Positions 21,928-32,022 of a stretch of 64,000 nucleotides of DNA are shown piece by piece (positions within the stretch are counted from its first letter, which is position 1; each line of letters starts with the position of its first letter). The notes beneath the pieces were generated by a model, which saw only the letters and a list, made by a program, of their open reading frames with translations, had not been told where the DNA came from and made no database searches. Position numbers and translations under genes: made by a program. Origin of the DNA: Forficula auricularia (taxonomy: Eukaryota; Arthropoda; Insecta; Dermaptera; Forficulidae); the NCBI GenBank assembly GCA_024734495.1, contig JALMQS010000153.1:5853294-5917293 (forward strand), written 5' to 3'.

Positions 21928-24333
21928 GCACAACAAGCGGTGATCTACAGAAGATTGAAGATAAGAATTGAACGTTCCAGCAGTCATATTTGGTTTCTCT
22001 CATGCTGCATTAAGAAAAATTTTTTCCCCAAATACATCCAGGTAAAAATTAAATCCACCTCTCCAAACGCTCATAAAGCTGTCTTACAGGCTAAAACTTC
22101 GTGGATCAAATCCGACTTGAAGCTTTGGTATTCCAGAAGAGATGCTTTGTTTCTCCATCTGAAATATGTACATCAATCCTTGACCCAGCAATTACACCCG
22201 ACACAATTCGAAACTATCTACCAAAAAACCAATGAAGAAATTTCTCGCCTACGACCCCATTTAGCAAACATCAAACAAAATAAATTAAAAAATCTCACTT
22301 CACAATACTCGAAATCAATCTCAAAAAAACAACCCAAAATCAACAACCCAATTCAGAAATTCCATCCTAGAGTTGTTAACCTGTCTGACACCCAATTCGA
22401 TCCTATCGAAATGGACATCCTGAACAAAGGATTAAAATACGCGCCCACCCAGACCATCAATTCTAGGGCCATCCTTTCCACGGCAATAGACTCGGAACTA
22501 GCCCTTATAGGCCAACCTACTGAAATCAAAACCGAATTAGCCCTCCAAATTAAAAAAACTTTTGTGAAAACTCAACATAACACCAACAATAGAGAATTGA
22601 AAAATATTCAAAATTTAAAATCCAAAATTGAAAATAACAATCTAATAGTGTCAAGAGCTGATAAAGGTCAATCAGTTGCTATCGTCAAGAAAGAAGATTA
22701 CATTAAAAAAATGGAAGAATTCATCTCGACGAGTGATACAATAATATTAAAGTCTGACCCAACCCCGAAATACCAAAAACAAGTATTGGATGAATTGTCT
22801 GTAAATCTCCTAACCAAACGTGAATCTTTCCACCTCAAATGCATGAATCCGAAAATCCCTATTCTTTATGGCCTCCCAAAAATACACAAAATTAATACTC
22901 CCTTTAGACCTATAGCCTCCTACATAAATGCCCCTGCCTATAAAATTTGTAAATATCTAAACGACCTGTTGTTTGATATATTCACCCCCACACATTCCAT
23001 TAAAAATTCAATACAACTGGTAAATTCTCTTGATCAAATCAAAATATATAACTCATACAAATTAATTTCATTCGATGTTAAAAATCTATTCCCTTCCATT
23101 CCAATTATTGATCTAAAAAATATATTAACTCAATTTCTAAAGAAAAATATCCAGGACCCCCAAAAAATAATAGATATTCAAAAACTAATTAACCTATGTC
23201 TAGATCAAAATTATTTCCTTTTTAATAACACTTTCTACAAAACAATCGATGGACTTCCGATGGGAAGTCCATTGAGCCCATTATTAGCTGAAATCTACAT
23301 GTCACACCTGGAGGATACTATTTTAAGCCCCAGCAACAGCCATTTCCAACATATAAAGTTCTGGAAACGGTACGTAGATGATATCCTAGTAGTATGGTCA
23401 GGTACATTGAGACAAATCGCCCCATTTGAAACATACCTAAATTCTTTAAATCCAAAAATTCAATTTACAAGTGAATTAGGCAATAAAACCATCCCCTTTC
23501 TCGACCTTCAAATCACCATTAACAACAACAATATAAAATATCAAATTTACAGGAAACCCAGTTTCACGGACACAGTTATCCCATATTCTTCCAATCATCC
23601 ATACAACACCAAATGCTCCGCATTTTACGCTATGTTCCATAGACTAATCAATATCCCACTAAACATCGAAGATTATAAACATGAATTAACAGTTATTCAT
23701 AAAATTGCTGAAAATAACAATTACCCCCGTCAGGTTATAAATAATATTTACAATAAAATCATTTCCAAACAAATTTCAACCCGCCTATATGCCATTAGCC
23801 CAACAATCATTAAAATATACAAAAAACTTCCTTTTTATTCCAATAATTTTACCAACCCTATAACTAATACTTTGTCAAAATTAGATATTACCCCAGCCCT
23901 CTATAATAGACATAACTTAGCCTACTATTTAGTAAACAATAAAATAGATAAAATTGATCCCAAAGAAAAAAGTGGCGTCTATAAATTACAATGTGACTGT
24001 GGAGCTTTTTACATAGGACAAACTGGTAGATCCATCAACAACCGTATCGTCGAACACAAGAGATCACTGAAACAACTACAATTGAACAGTGACAAACCTA
24101 ATCCCCAACCATTAAGTTACGTTTCAGCTTTTGCTGAACATCTATTTGATAACAATCATTCCCCATCTAATGAAAGCCCCCTTATTCTACATTTCTCCCC
24201 AAAAGGACGCAAACTAGATTTATTAGAATCCCTTGAAATCAAGAAAGCAATCGCCCGCAATGAACCCATTCTCAATAACCAATTAGAAACCACTAAATCA
24301 ACAATAATTGATCTATTAATAAACCAAATCTAA
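21871..24333 (+). CDS. PLE reverse transcriptase with GIY-YIG endonuclease
   Basis: The 820-residue protein starts at the first ATG (21871); a TTG three codons upstream is in frame but unlikely. Reverse-transcriptase motifs in order: LYGLPKIHK and FRPIAS; motif A FDVKNLFPSIP (about residue 401, Asp 402); motif B GLPMGSPLSPLLAE (461); motif C YVDD (501-504); then PFLDLQI and IYRKPSFTD. The C-terminus is a GIY-YIG nuclease: GVY (702-704), YIG (714-716), Arg 725, His 729, AEHLFDNNHS, Glu 786 or 789 in LLESLEI and NEPILNN. This arrangement is the Penelope family plan, and the length is normal. The protein would copy the element's RNA and nick target DNA. No stop or frame shift breaks it, so it may be young or recently active. 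Confidence 0.95.
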   Translation: MFHYKPTPLSLNFIDNASEAQQAVIYRRLKIRIERSSSHIWFLSCCIKKNFFPKYIQVKIKSTSPNAHKAVLQAKTSWIKSDLKLWYSRRDALFLHLKYVHQSLTQQLHPTQFETIYQKTNEEISRLRPHLANIKQNKLKNLTSQYSKSISKKQPKINNPIQKFHPRVVNLSDTQFDPIEMDILNKGLKYAPTQTINSRAILSTAIDSELALIGQPTEIKTELALQIKKTFVKTQHNTNNRELKNIQNLKSKIENNNLIVSRADKGQSVAIVKKEDYIKKMEEFISTSDTIILKSDPTPKYQKQVLDELSVNLLTKRESFHLKCMNPKIPILYGLPKIHKINTPFRPIASYINAPAYKICKYLNDLLFDIFTPTHSIKNSIQLVNSLDQIKIYNSYKLISFDVKNLFPSIPIIDLKNILTQFLKKNIQDPQKIIDIQKLINLCLDQNYFLFNNTFYKTIDGLPMGSPLSPLLAEIYMSHLEDTILSPSNSHFQHIKFWKRYVDDILVVWSGTLRQIAPFETYLNSLNPKIQFTSELGNKTIPFLDLQITINNNNIKYQIYRKPSFTDTVIPYSSNHPYNTKCSAFYAMFHRLINIPLNIEDYKHELTVIHKIAENNNYPRQVINNIYNKIISKQISTRLYAISPTIIKIYKKLPFYSNNFTNPITNTLSKLDITPALYNRHNLAYYLVNNKIDKIDPKEKSGVYKLQCDCGAFYIGQTGRSINNRIVEHKRSLKQLQLNSDKPNPQPLSYVSAFAEHLFDNNHSPSNESPLILHFSPKGRKLDLLESLEIKKAIARNEPILNNQLETTKSTIIDLLINQI

Positions 24334-24683
24334 CCGAAATTCATTCATTCCTTACTAAACATTTGTTCTACTGTTCTCATCTTCGAATTAACCTTGCAAA
24401 TCCGCTTCTTGTGTCTAAATTTATATATTCTAAAACCCTTAAACAAATTCCTTTAACAGGTATTCCCAGAATTCTATACAAATAAATTTCGAACTAAGAC
24501 ATCCTATTTGAAATGTACCTGACCTTGTCCAGACAATTCGTTCAATAACCCTTTTTCTACCTTCCACATACCTTTAAATTCAACCACTCAATTCTTTCAA
24601 CTCCCATTGGCTCACCCCCTCCACTCGCCCTGTACTATAATAACATCGATACAATGTAAAATTTTTATATTCAGTGTTCTGTT
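24334..24683 (+). other. 3' untranslated region of the PLE
   Basis: The segment between the stop codon and the hammerhead motif has no open frame of note and is rich in C and T. Confidence 0.6.
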
Positions 24684-24728
24684 TAACCTCCTGATGAAGG
24701 GTTCATAGCCCGAAATATGTATAGAGAT
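24684..24728 (+). ncRNA. Hammerhead ribozyme motif of the intact PLE
   Basis: CTGATGA (24691-24697) is followed by stem II GGG/CCC, then GAAA (24712-24715), a two-pair stem III TA-tg-TA, UA as the cleavage pair, and GAG that can pair with CTC just before the core to form stem I. All conserved core bases are present. Minimal hammerheads of this kind are known in PLE terminal repeats, where they act as dimers or with partner proteins. Confidence 0.75.
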
Positions 24729-24882
24729 AAATAAAAAATCTCCAAAATAATTTAAAAGATTTTTTAATTTTTTTAATTTTATTTCCTCTTTGTGAAAAAC
24801 ACCACTATAACCCGTTAAATAATAATTCCTTTGTTTAATATGTTTCACTATAAACCAACACCGCTTTCCCTAAACTTTACAT

Positions 24883-25290
24883 CTTATTTGATTTATATTT
24901 TATATATTATTTGTTTATTTTTTAAAAATTTGCCACTTTTTTATAATTTATTAAAAATCTAAATTTTGTTATTCTTATTTTTTTGATTTTTACAAAATTG
25001 AACGACTTAAGACACGCATGCCCGAGTTTCTCATGGCAATACTGGAGGGAGCAGCCTGTCATACAAACAACACCTGATTGATCTCTTTTAAATATTTGGA
25101 GCCTTATATCGATTATCGATCCCAAATTTAAAAAAAAATGATATAATATAATTCTCCTCCTCACACAGTCCCACTTATTTAAATAAATCTACATATTTCC
25201 ACACAAAAAAATATCACAATGCTGTAGATTATAGAAAAAAATACTACCAGATTCATATCTAGAGCCTCATTTCTGTAGCTGTGTCAGGAC
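24883..25290. other. No gene recognised
   Basis: AT-rich sequence. The short frames resemble no known protein. Confidence 0.4.
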
Positions 25291-25339
25291 GAAAATAAGG
25301 TGAAACTTTTAAGAGACTATGTATTTTCGGGAGTTTACT

Positions 25340-25600
25340 CGGCACGCCCTCGAAGCTCGTATATATATATATATATTTGTTTGTATATTTGTATCTTAGT
25401 TCTTTTTGAAAACGGCTCTACCGATAATCAGTGGGCCCCCAGGGAGTCTAGAAATGCCAAAACTAATCCCACTCCCTACATGATTATAAATAATTTTATT
25501 AAACTTTAAAATATCAGGAGAGGGGCCAGGTTGTATGATAAACTCAAGTGGATGGCCACATCAGAACACGTCAGCTTATTTTGTAGTATTTTTTGTTTTC
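25340..25600 (+). repeat. Helitron fragment joined to E-family tail
   Basis: 25370-25425 carries the Helitron-internal 'tttgtatcttagttcttttt' and 'aacggctctaccg'. From 25428 the sequence is the tail of the E family ('cagtgggcccccagg', 'gccacatcagaacacgtcag'). The joint may reflect an insertion with loss of sequence. Confidence 0.45.
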
Positions 25601-25654
25601 TTTTGCCGCGTGACTTTGTTTTCGTTACATATTTATCCTTTATAATTTTACTTT

Positions 25655-25692
25655 GTCCGCGGACCCCAGGTTGGGAAACCCTGTGATAGACC
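25655..25692. mobile_element. Solo hAT terminus
   Basis: 'ccccaggttgggaaaccctg' matches the right end of the hAT element at 48011-48030 (GGTTGGGAACCCCTG). Its partner end was not found. Confidence 0.4.
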
Positions 25693-26360
25693 ATCTACCG
25701 ATCAATATGATGCGTTTCGGACCTGGTTTATAAGCCACGACGTTTTTAAGTTGTCTGAAAATGCGAATTCGTTATCTCGCAGATACAACTGATGAGTTCT
25801 AAAGATCATCCCTTCTCAATCCATATGTATCTACGTCCAACCATCGAGCCTATATTTAAGACCTATTTTAATTTAATTTAATTCACGTTAAAACGCCTTT
25901 AAAAATGTACAAATTTATCAAAAACAAAATATAAATTGAATTTTTTAAATTTTACCTAAATATTATGGAAATCACAAAATGGATTTAAGTACATTAGGTA
26001 AAAATAAAATCAGTTTTAAAAATTGATTAATTCTGGAAACAGAAGGTTCTTATTACTTAATTAATTCATCAAATTCATTCAAGGTAATAATATCCTAAAT
26101 ATTTCACTAAAGAATTAAAAATTAATTCTTTATTATTACGAGTAGCTGTATACAGACATTCACTATCATTAGGTATACATATTTATTTATTTATATTTAT
26201 GGATTCATCATTTTGCCTTTGACCTACCTATTTTGGTCTTCAAGCTTTTACATAGTTTTGACTTTTATTTAAAATAGGTATTAAAGAAAAAAAACACCTA
26301 TTTGAAAAATATAGTCCATAAAGTTATGTTATTATCATTAATTTTTCATAATCTATGGGA
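25693..26360. other. No gene recognised
   Basis: AT-rich sequence with no recognisable coding region or repeat. Confidence 0.4.
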
Positions 26361-26366
26361 TGTAGT

Positions 26367-26440
26367 AGATCAGGGCTGTCCAACCTGAGGCTCTGGGGCC
26401 GCATGCGGCCCAGCGCTGTAATAAACACGACGCGAAATAA
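26367..26440 (+). mobile_element. Solo hAT-like terminus
   Basis: 'cagggctgtccaacctgagg' and 'gccgcatgcggcccagcgct' resemble the ends of animal hAT elements, including a short GGCCGCATGCGGCC palindrome. No transposase or opposite end is visible. Confidence 0.5.
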
Positions 26441-26587
26441 AATCTTACATAAACTTACTTAAAAGATATATATTTTTATGTCCTTATTTTGATTTGATTT
26501 TTTAAATGTAATTTACATTAAAAGAATTAATACAAAATTCCTTTAATATATAATTCCAGTCTTTAAAGATATATATATATTTAATTG

Positions 26588-26692
26588 AAAGTTTTTGTGC
26601 CGAGGGTAGCAGAGTTTTTATTTATTGAAGGAGACAATAAAAGAGTGTGTCTTCTGCTGGAATACTCTTTTATTGTTTCCTTCAATATATAT
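26588..26692. mobile_element. PLE hammerhead-foldback remnant
   Basis: 'gccgagggtagcagagtttt', 'aaggagacaataaaagagtg' and 'cttctgctggaat' are the outer sequence of the foldback family (3564, 9777). It is followed at once by the inverted outer sequence. The central hammerhead part is deleted. Confidence 0.6.
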
Positions 26693-26891
26693 ATTGTTTG
26701 TGGAATTCTTTGATTTAATTCCGCAGTACAAAACGTTTATTCTTCATTTTCGTTATTACATCATAATCGAATCAACATTATCTTATGATACACGTGCTTG
26801 TGCTTGATTAAATATTTAAACTATTATTACAAAACTCGGCTTCCTCACTAACACTACTATCAAGCCTAGTTTACAGGTTTACACGGAATTA

Positions 26892-27205
26892 CCCAGGTAA
26901 CACATAATATCCCCAGAATATTTTAAGGAGTTATTTAAAGGACATATTATACTCCAATTATCTCCAGGAGATCCACAGAATATTTAAATGGGATTTAATC
27001 TTCTGAGACTATTCTTTTCCGAAAATTCCAATAATGCGCAACTAAGAATATTCCGGGAAAGGGAATTTAATGTCCTACACAAATATTTTAGTTCTAAGAA
27101 TATTCCCAGAATATCTACGAAGATTGAAAGATTATTCACAGGATATTCCAATGTCCAGAGAAGATATTATCAGAATATCTATAGAATATTCTTGTGGTAC
27201 CTGGG
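26892..27205. mobile_element. MITE with CCCAGGTAACAC ends
   Basis: Ends CCCAGGTAACAC and GTGGTACCTGGG are inverted and flanked by TA on both sides. The interior repeats 'agaatatt'-like words. A 98-bp relative is at 62339-62436. TA duplication suggests mobilisation by a Tc1/mariner transposase. Confidence 0.7.
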
Positions 27206-27207
27206 TA

Positions 27208-27967
27208 GTACTTGCCATTAGTACTATTCCATTTAATAAGCACTTAGCAGACTAACTGGTTAGTAGTGGTTCACACGTCTCTACTACTAACCAATGTAAG
27301 TAGTGTATTTCATTAAGGGAGAAAGGTGTAGTTTCTTGGTGAAACACATGTCTTAAATAAAGTAAAGAAATTTTTTCAAAAATATTCTTTACTTTATTTA
27401 AATAGTGTATAGTGAAAGTTCGTAAGATGGCAATTCGAGTTGTCAAACACCGCATTTTTGAACATTATTTTAACATCGTTAATAGAAGAGTTTGAAGAGG
27501 AATTGAAAAATGAAAAAAGCGTTTGAACAAGGAATTTTTATTGTTTTTTTTGCTGTCCACTTTTCGGCCATTTCAAACAATTTTTTTGAATAATTTTATT
27601 ATTCACATGTCACACCACTTGTCACAAATTTACAACTAATTTAGAATTAATTAAAAAAAAAAAAATATTTCACAAATCTTTAAGGCCCTCTTCACTAGGA
27701 AATTCCCTGGAGTTACAACCGAAACTCGTCAAATATCGTCAATTTGAGTTGCCTGTTCGAAGTTCTAGTGAATAATGAATTTTAAATTATTATTGAATGT
27801 TTGATTAAATTTGATTCCCTTTTCAAATAATAAAAAAAATCTAACTAATATGGTTATATCACATAATTATCAAATTCATTAAATATTTGAATTCCTAAAT
27901 TGTATATTATTAAAATTGGAAAAAAAGTGAAAAATATATAGGTAGAGGAAGCAACTTGACATTATAG
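27208..27967. other. No gene; small inverted ends at 27690-27772
   Basis: There is a short stretch with tips 'ttcactaggaaa' and 'ttctagtgaat' that could be a small MITE. Otherwise nothing was recognised. Confidence 0.3.
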
Positions 27968-28880
27968 CCCAAGAGCCCACGACGGCCAGACCTTCGTTAT
28001 TTTATAAAAGCTGAAAGTTTTTCTGTGCATGTCCCCTATAGAGGTGAGAACGACCAGCGACTATAGAGTTTGGGTTGTGGTTGCTTTGGCAGGTAACAGG
28101 TAATAAAGGTGTATAAAATAGTACTTTAAATTCGTTAAAGTATAAAGCTCAATTTTTTTATATTTTCTTCGGGATAACTTTAGAAATCTCGTCATCCATT
28201 GCCGGACACTTATGACAGTTGCTACCCCCTGCCAGACACCCCTAAACTTTAAGAAACTCAAGCTTGAGTGGTTTGCCATAAAATAATTTAGTCTTTTTGA
28301 TTTTAAGTCGATTCTTCCACGTTTTCAGTAGAAGTTGTCATTAATAGTCAAAACAACAAAAATGGAATGCAATAAGGTTATTCCTCTAGTATTAGATAAG
28401 AATCGATGGTTATTTTTGATTTTAAGTCGATTCCTCCATGTCTTCACCAATGGTTATCAATAATAACCGAAATGTCAAAAATCTATGTAAAAACCATTAA
28501 AACTGTCCGCCTATTGAGGTAACATTTTTTTATAGGTCGCCAAGTAACATATATAAAATTTATCTTTTATATTATAACGAAAGTATAATTATAATTTATT
28601 AAAGTTTAGGGGTGTCTGGCAGGGGGTAGCAACTGTCATAAGTGTCCGGCAATGGATGACGAGATTTCTAAAGTTATCCCGAAGAAAATATAAAAATTGA
28701 GCTTTATACTTTAACGAATTTAAAGTACTATTTTATACACCTTTATTACCTGTTACCTGCCAAAGTAACCACAACCCAAACTCTATAGTCGCTGGTCGTT
28801 CTTACCTGTATAGGGGACATGCACAGAAAAACTTTCAGCTTTTATAAAATAACGAAGGTCTGGCAGTCGTGGGCTCTTGA
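27968..28880. mobile_element. Long-TIR element
   Basis: Arms of about 280 bp (27968-28251 and 28601-28880) are inverted and highly similar. They start CCCAAGAGCCCACGAC and end GTCGTGGGCTCTTG. Inner landmarks include 'ggacacttatgacagttgct'. The centre holds two tandem copies of a unit of about 110 bp with 'gattttaagtcgattc', also seen at 60016. No transposase is visible. Confidence 0.7.
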
Positions 28881-28884
28881 TCTA

Positions 28885-29320
28885 TTAGTAAATAGAAACC
28901 ATTTCTATTCACTCGCACTTGCCACTCTACTAATACTAACAACTTATATTATGTGTTTAGACCAGACAGAATTAGTTCGAGTGGTTAGTACTAATGCTTA
29001 GTACTAAACTCGTGTAAACTAGCCTTCATACTCAATAGAAATTGGCTAAATGGACTTAGTATCCGAAGCCAACAAATTAAAAAAATAAATAAATAGAAAT
29101 TTAAATTTGGTAAATAAACACATAAAAACAAAAACATGTCTTACATATCGTATTATGTTATGATAGTTTTACTTATTTGTCCTAGTAAATATCATTATTG
29201 TACATTATTTAGTATTTTTTAGCCACTAAGAATAGAATTACTATATCTTATGTGCGATCCAATACAATATTTTTTCGAATTCAGCTCAAGTAACTATAAC
29301 CTTGGACATAACTTTTAAGG
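28885..29320. other. No gene recognised
   Basis: AT-rich sequence without recognised features. Confidence 0.4.
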
Positions 29321-29399
29321 AGTTAGGTGTTGGTTCTAGGAAAAACATTTTAATATAATAATAAAACTTGAGCAAGATGCGAGGTAGGCTATACAACAA

Positions 29400-29780
29400 C
29401 AACAATTTAGGCTCCCAATTAATTAACAATAAAATAGACAAAATTGATAAATTAGACAAATCAGAAGTGTATAAATTAACTTGTCAAGATTGTGATGCTT
29501 TTTACATAGGGCATTCAAAATACGTTACTCTGAGCATATAAAAGCTCTTAATCGTCTCAATAGATCCGATAACATTAATTTAGATTCCACCTCAGGCTTC
29601 GCAATTCACTTACATGAATCCAATCATTCAACTTCTAATAATAACCCTATCCCCATTCATTTCGAAAGAAAAGGCCTTAAATTGGATCTCTTAGAATCCA
29701 CCGAAATTAAAATAGCCAATTCAAATATTTAAAATAATCAATTAGAAGTGTATAAAAATACAATTATTGATTATATATTA
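29400..29780 (+). pseudogene. PLE GIY-YIG endonuclease remnant
   Basis: Translation gives KIDKLDKSEVYKLTC, then CDAFYIG, close to the corresponding part of the intact protein (GVYKLQC, CGAFYIG). A deletion and frame shifts follow. The later codons still resemble the region around the catalytic Glu. It is dead. Confidence 0.75.
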
Positions 29781-29986
29781 TAATAAATTAACTAAACATT
29801 CCTTCCATTGTTCGCACATTGAATATATTATGGTAATTGTAACCTCTCAGGTACTTTTCCGATTATACCCTTTCAGGTACTTTCCCATTCTTTATTATAA
29901 TAGCAGGTATAGCTTCCTTCAGCTGGTTCAAAACTCAATTTTTCAATTTGTTTAAAATATTAATTCTTATAACAACTGTATAAGTT

Positions 29987-30027
29987 TGACTCCTGATGAT
30001 GGGCTCACCCCCGAAATATATCGAATT
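29987..30027 (+). ncRNA. Hammerhead ribozyme motif
   Basis: GACTCCTGATGA, then TGGGCTCACCCCC as stem II, GAAA and TATATCGAATTC. The core is complete; stem III is minimal. It lies in the PLE terminal repeat, before 'aaaactcaattttgttttat'. Confidence 0.65.
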
Positions 30028-30211
30028 CAAAACTCAATTTTGTTTTATTTCTTTTTTGTGAAACCTACCTCGCATCTTGCTTAAGTTTTATTATTATAAG
30101 CTTGGAAACCCCTGATATACTCGTAATAAATATAAATAAATATATATTGTAATAAAACTAAGATACGAGGTAGGTTTCACAAAAAAGAAATAAAACAAAA
30201 TTGAGTTTTGA

Positions 30212-30254
30212 ATTCGATATATTTCGGGGGTTAGCCCATCATCAGGAGTCTAAG
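30212..30254 (-). ncRNA. Hammerhead ribozyme motif (minus strand)
   Basis: This is the minus-strand counterpart of 30856: CTCCTGATGA, TGGGCTAACCCCC, GAAA, TATATCG. The core is complete. Confidence 0.65.
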
Positions 30255-30589
30255 AAAACTGATTACATATTGGAAAAATAGTTTTACAAGTAAGAATTTT
30301 TAAAAAATTTTTTTTAAAATTGTATGTGGTGGGGGAAGGTAGGGGAAGAGGGGGGGTAGTTGTTCTAAGGATTAATATTTTCTATTGAGATTTGAGCTGG
30401 GTGAAAGGGATCTATACCTGCTATTATAATAGCGAATGGACAAATACCTGAGAAGGTACAACTTAAAAGGTATATAAGAGAGTGCAATTACCCTAGTATA
30501 ATGTGCAAACAATGAAAGGAATGTTTATTTAATTTATTATAACATATAATCAATAATTGTATTTTTATACACTTCCAATTGATTATTTA

Positions 30590-30830
30590 AAATATTTGAA
30601 TTATTAGAGAGGGCTATTTTTATCTCGGTGGATTCCAGGAGGTCCAATTCAAGGCCCTTTCTTTCGAAATGAATGGGGATAGGGTTATTATTAGAGGGTG
30701 AATGGTTAGATTCATGTAAGTGAATTGCGAAGGCTGAGGTCGGATCTAAATTAATGTTATCGGATTTGTTGAGGTGATTAAGGGCTCTTACATGCTCGGA
30801 GTAACGTATTTTCTTACTTTTAAAACTATT
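30590..30830 (-). pseudogene. PLE endonuclease remnant (minus strand)
   Basis: The minus strand encodes decayed segments that match those at 29520-29720, including the region around the conserved Glu. Short frames are broken by stops. The segment also lacks the YIG part. Confidence 0.65.
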
Positions 30831-30855
30831 TTTCCAATATGTAATTAGTTTTCTT

Positions 30856-30898
30856 AGACTCCTGATGATGGGCTAACCCCCGAAATATATCGAATTCA
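30856..30898 (+). ncRNA. Hammerhead ribozyme motif
   Basis: The order is CTCCTGATGA (CTGATGA at 30862), stem II TGGGCTAACCCCC, GAAA, TATATCGAATTC. It is a head-to-head partner of 30212-30254. Confidence 0.65.
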
Positions 30899-31101
30899 AA
30901 ACTCAATTTTGTTTTATTTCTTTTTTGTGAAACCTACCTCGTATCTTAGTTTTATTATTATATTAAAATGTTTCACCTAGAACCAACACCGAACTCCTTA
31001 AAAGTTAAATATATATTGCTTAAAAGACAATCTAGGAGACGTTGGAAACTTAATTGTTGTTGTTTATGTTTATATTTAATTATAAATTAATTTAGGTGTA
31101 T

Positions 31102-31792
31102 CCTTTCTGTTTGGCTTGAAACCCAAACTGACCCCACCTTGGTTTAAAGATTTTCCTGAAGAAAACAGAAAAAACATTGTATATATCAATAGACTAAGAA
31201 TTAATCACACGCTTTCTAATGCCGATCTATCACGATTCTATAACGTTTCTTCCCCATTATGTACATGTGCTCCGATCCCGGCTACTGCTGAACATTTAAT
31301 CCTTTTCTGCCCAAATTTTTCAAACTTAAATAATCTCAGAGTCAAAATCAACCCCAACTTTCGCGATCCTCCAGTACTTGGAAAGCTGGTGGAGTCGCCA
31401 ACAAAATCAACAATAAAGTTAATTTCGGAATTCATAAAACTTTCCAAAATATTAATCTAAAAGGTGAAATATGTGTAAAATCTTAATACTTGTAGATGGA
31501 TTGCTGGAGCGGTATTTATGTGTATTTTTATATTTGTATTTGTATTGTATTTTGTTGTGTTTTGTATTTGATATTGTATTGTATTTTGCATTGTATTGTA
31601 TTTTATATTGTATTGTATTTTGTATTGTAGTGTATTTTGTATGGTATTGTATTTTGTATTGTAATTTATTTTGTATTGTATTGTTTATGTACTATATTTG
31701 TATTCCATTTTTTATGTTATCAATTCAATTTTAATTGTAAAAATCTGTATCTGATGGCTAAAAGGCCAGGGATGAATCAATAAAAAAAAAAA
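31102..31792 (+). mobile_element. 5'-truncated LINE with poly(A) and 13-bp target duplication
   Basis: The element is flanked by 'aatttaggtgtat' at 31089-31101 and 31793-31805. It contains the end of an ORF2, a 3' region of TTGTA-like repeats (31520-31690), then 'gatggctaaaaggccaggg' and an A tail. The duplication, A tail and 5' truncation are classic signs of target-primed reverse transcription. Confidence 0.85.
31116..31460 (+). CDS. LINE ORF2 C-terminal fragment
   Basis: The open frame encodes INRLRINHTLSNADLSRFY, then PLCTCAPIPATAEHLILFCP. The R-x-R-x-x-H pattern followed by CxC...H...C is the cysteine-rich C-terminal region found after the RNase H or reverse-transcriptase domain in Jockey/I/R1-type LINEs. 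The start is defined by truncation of the element, not by a real initiation codon. No catalytic domain is present. Confidence 0.75.
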   Translation: MKPKLTPPWFKDFPEENRKNIVYINRLRINHTLSNADLSRFYNVSSPLCTCAPIPATAEHLILFCPNFSNLNNLRVKINPNFRDPPVLGKLVESPTKSTIKLISEFIKLSKILI

Positions 31793-31941
31793 AATTTAGG
31801 TGTATATTATAAGGATTATTTCAACAAAATTTTCGGTTTATATTATTCATTTTAGAAATAAACAATAATGGATGTTTGAGAGATGAGTTATTGTAAAAGC
31901 AAATGGCAATAATACTAATATAAATGGTTGTTTTGTTGCAG

Positions 31942-32022
31942 CAATGCACGGGGCTTCATTGCTCGAATAAGCTGTCGGTTGAGGTGGACAAGACATCATC
32001 AGCCTCGCCGTCATTATCGCTG
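31942..32022 (+). CDS. Candidate 81-nt cassette exon
   Basis: The exon reads QCTGLHCSNKLSVEVDKT then SSASPSLSL. It is preceded by a T-rich tract and cag and followed by gtgagt. Its 27 codons are open in the frame that would continue from the exon at 8592-8870, whose length keeps frame. In neurexins, alternative segments of 10-30 residues are used between the first LNS domain and the first EGF repeat (splice site 1). That fits the position and size, but the peptide was not matched to a known neurexin, so assignment is inference. Confidence 0.4.

Larger units (their letters stand above)
21757..24882 (+). mobile_element. Full-length Penelope-like retroelement (PLE)
   Basis: The coding region is flanked by a partial inverted copy of its 5' end (21757-21839 against 21843-21927). 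A direct copy (24813-24879) of the same 65-bp region ('ttcctttgtttaatatgttt') lies at the 3' side. Between gene and 3' repeat lies a hammerhead motif. This mix of direct and inverted terminal repeats is characteristic of Penelope-like elements. It appears to have inserted into Helitron fragment H6. Confidence 0.85.
29321..30098 (+). mobile_element. 5'-truncated PLE with 3' terminal repeat
   Basis: It starts with an inverted 5' tip ('aggagttaggtgttggttct') and a direct start of the tail ('gagcaagatgcgaggtaggc'). A decayed GIY-YIG coding region follows, then a hammerhead motif at 29987 and the terminal repeat that ends 'gaaacctacctcgcatcttg'. The reverse-transcriptase domain is missing. Confidence 0.7.
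30139..30998 (-). mobile_element. PLE fragment flanked by inverted terminal repeats
   Basis: The terminal repeats at 30139-30290 (minus) and 30820-30998 (plus) are inverted copies. Between them, on the minus strand, lies a GIY-YIG remnant nearly the same as 29500-29720. The right repeat ends in the 5' signature 'gtttcacctagaaccaacac'. Confidence 0.7.

Noticed and set aside
31520..31690. CRISPR-like tandem repeats (TTGTA-rich)
   Set aside because: Short degenerate simple repeat in a LINE 3' region without spacers; the genome is eukaryotic.
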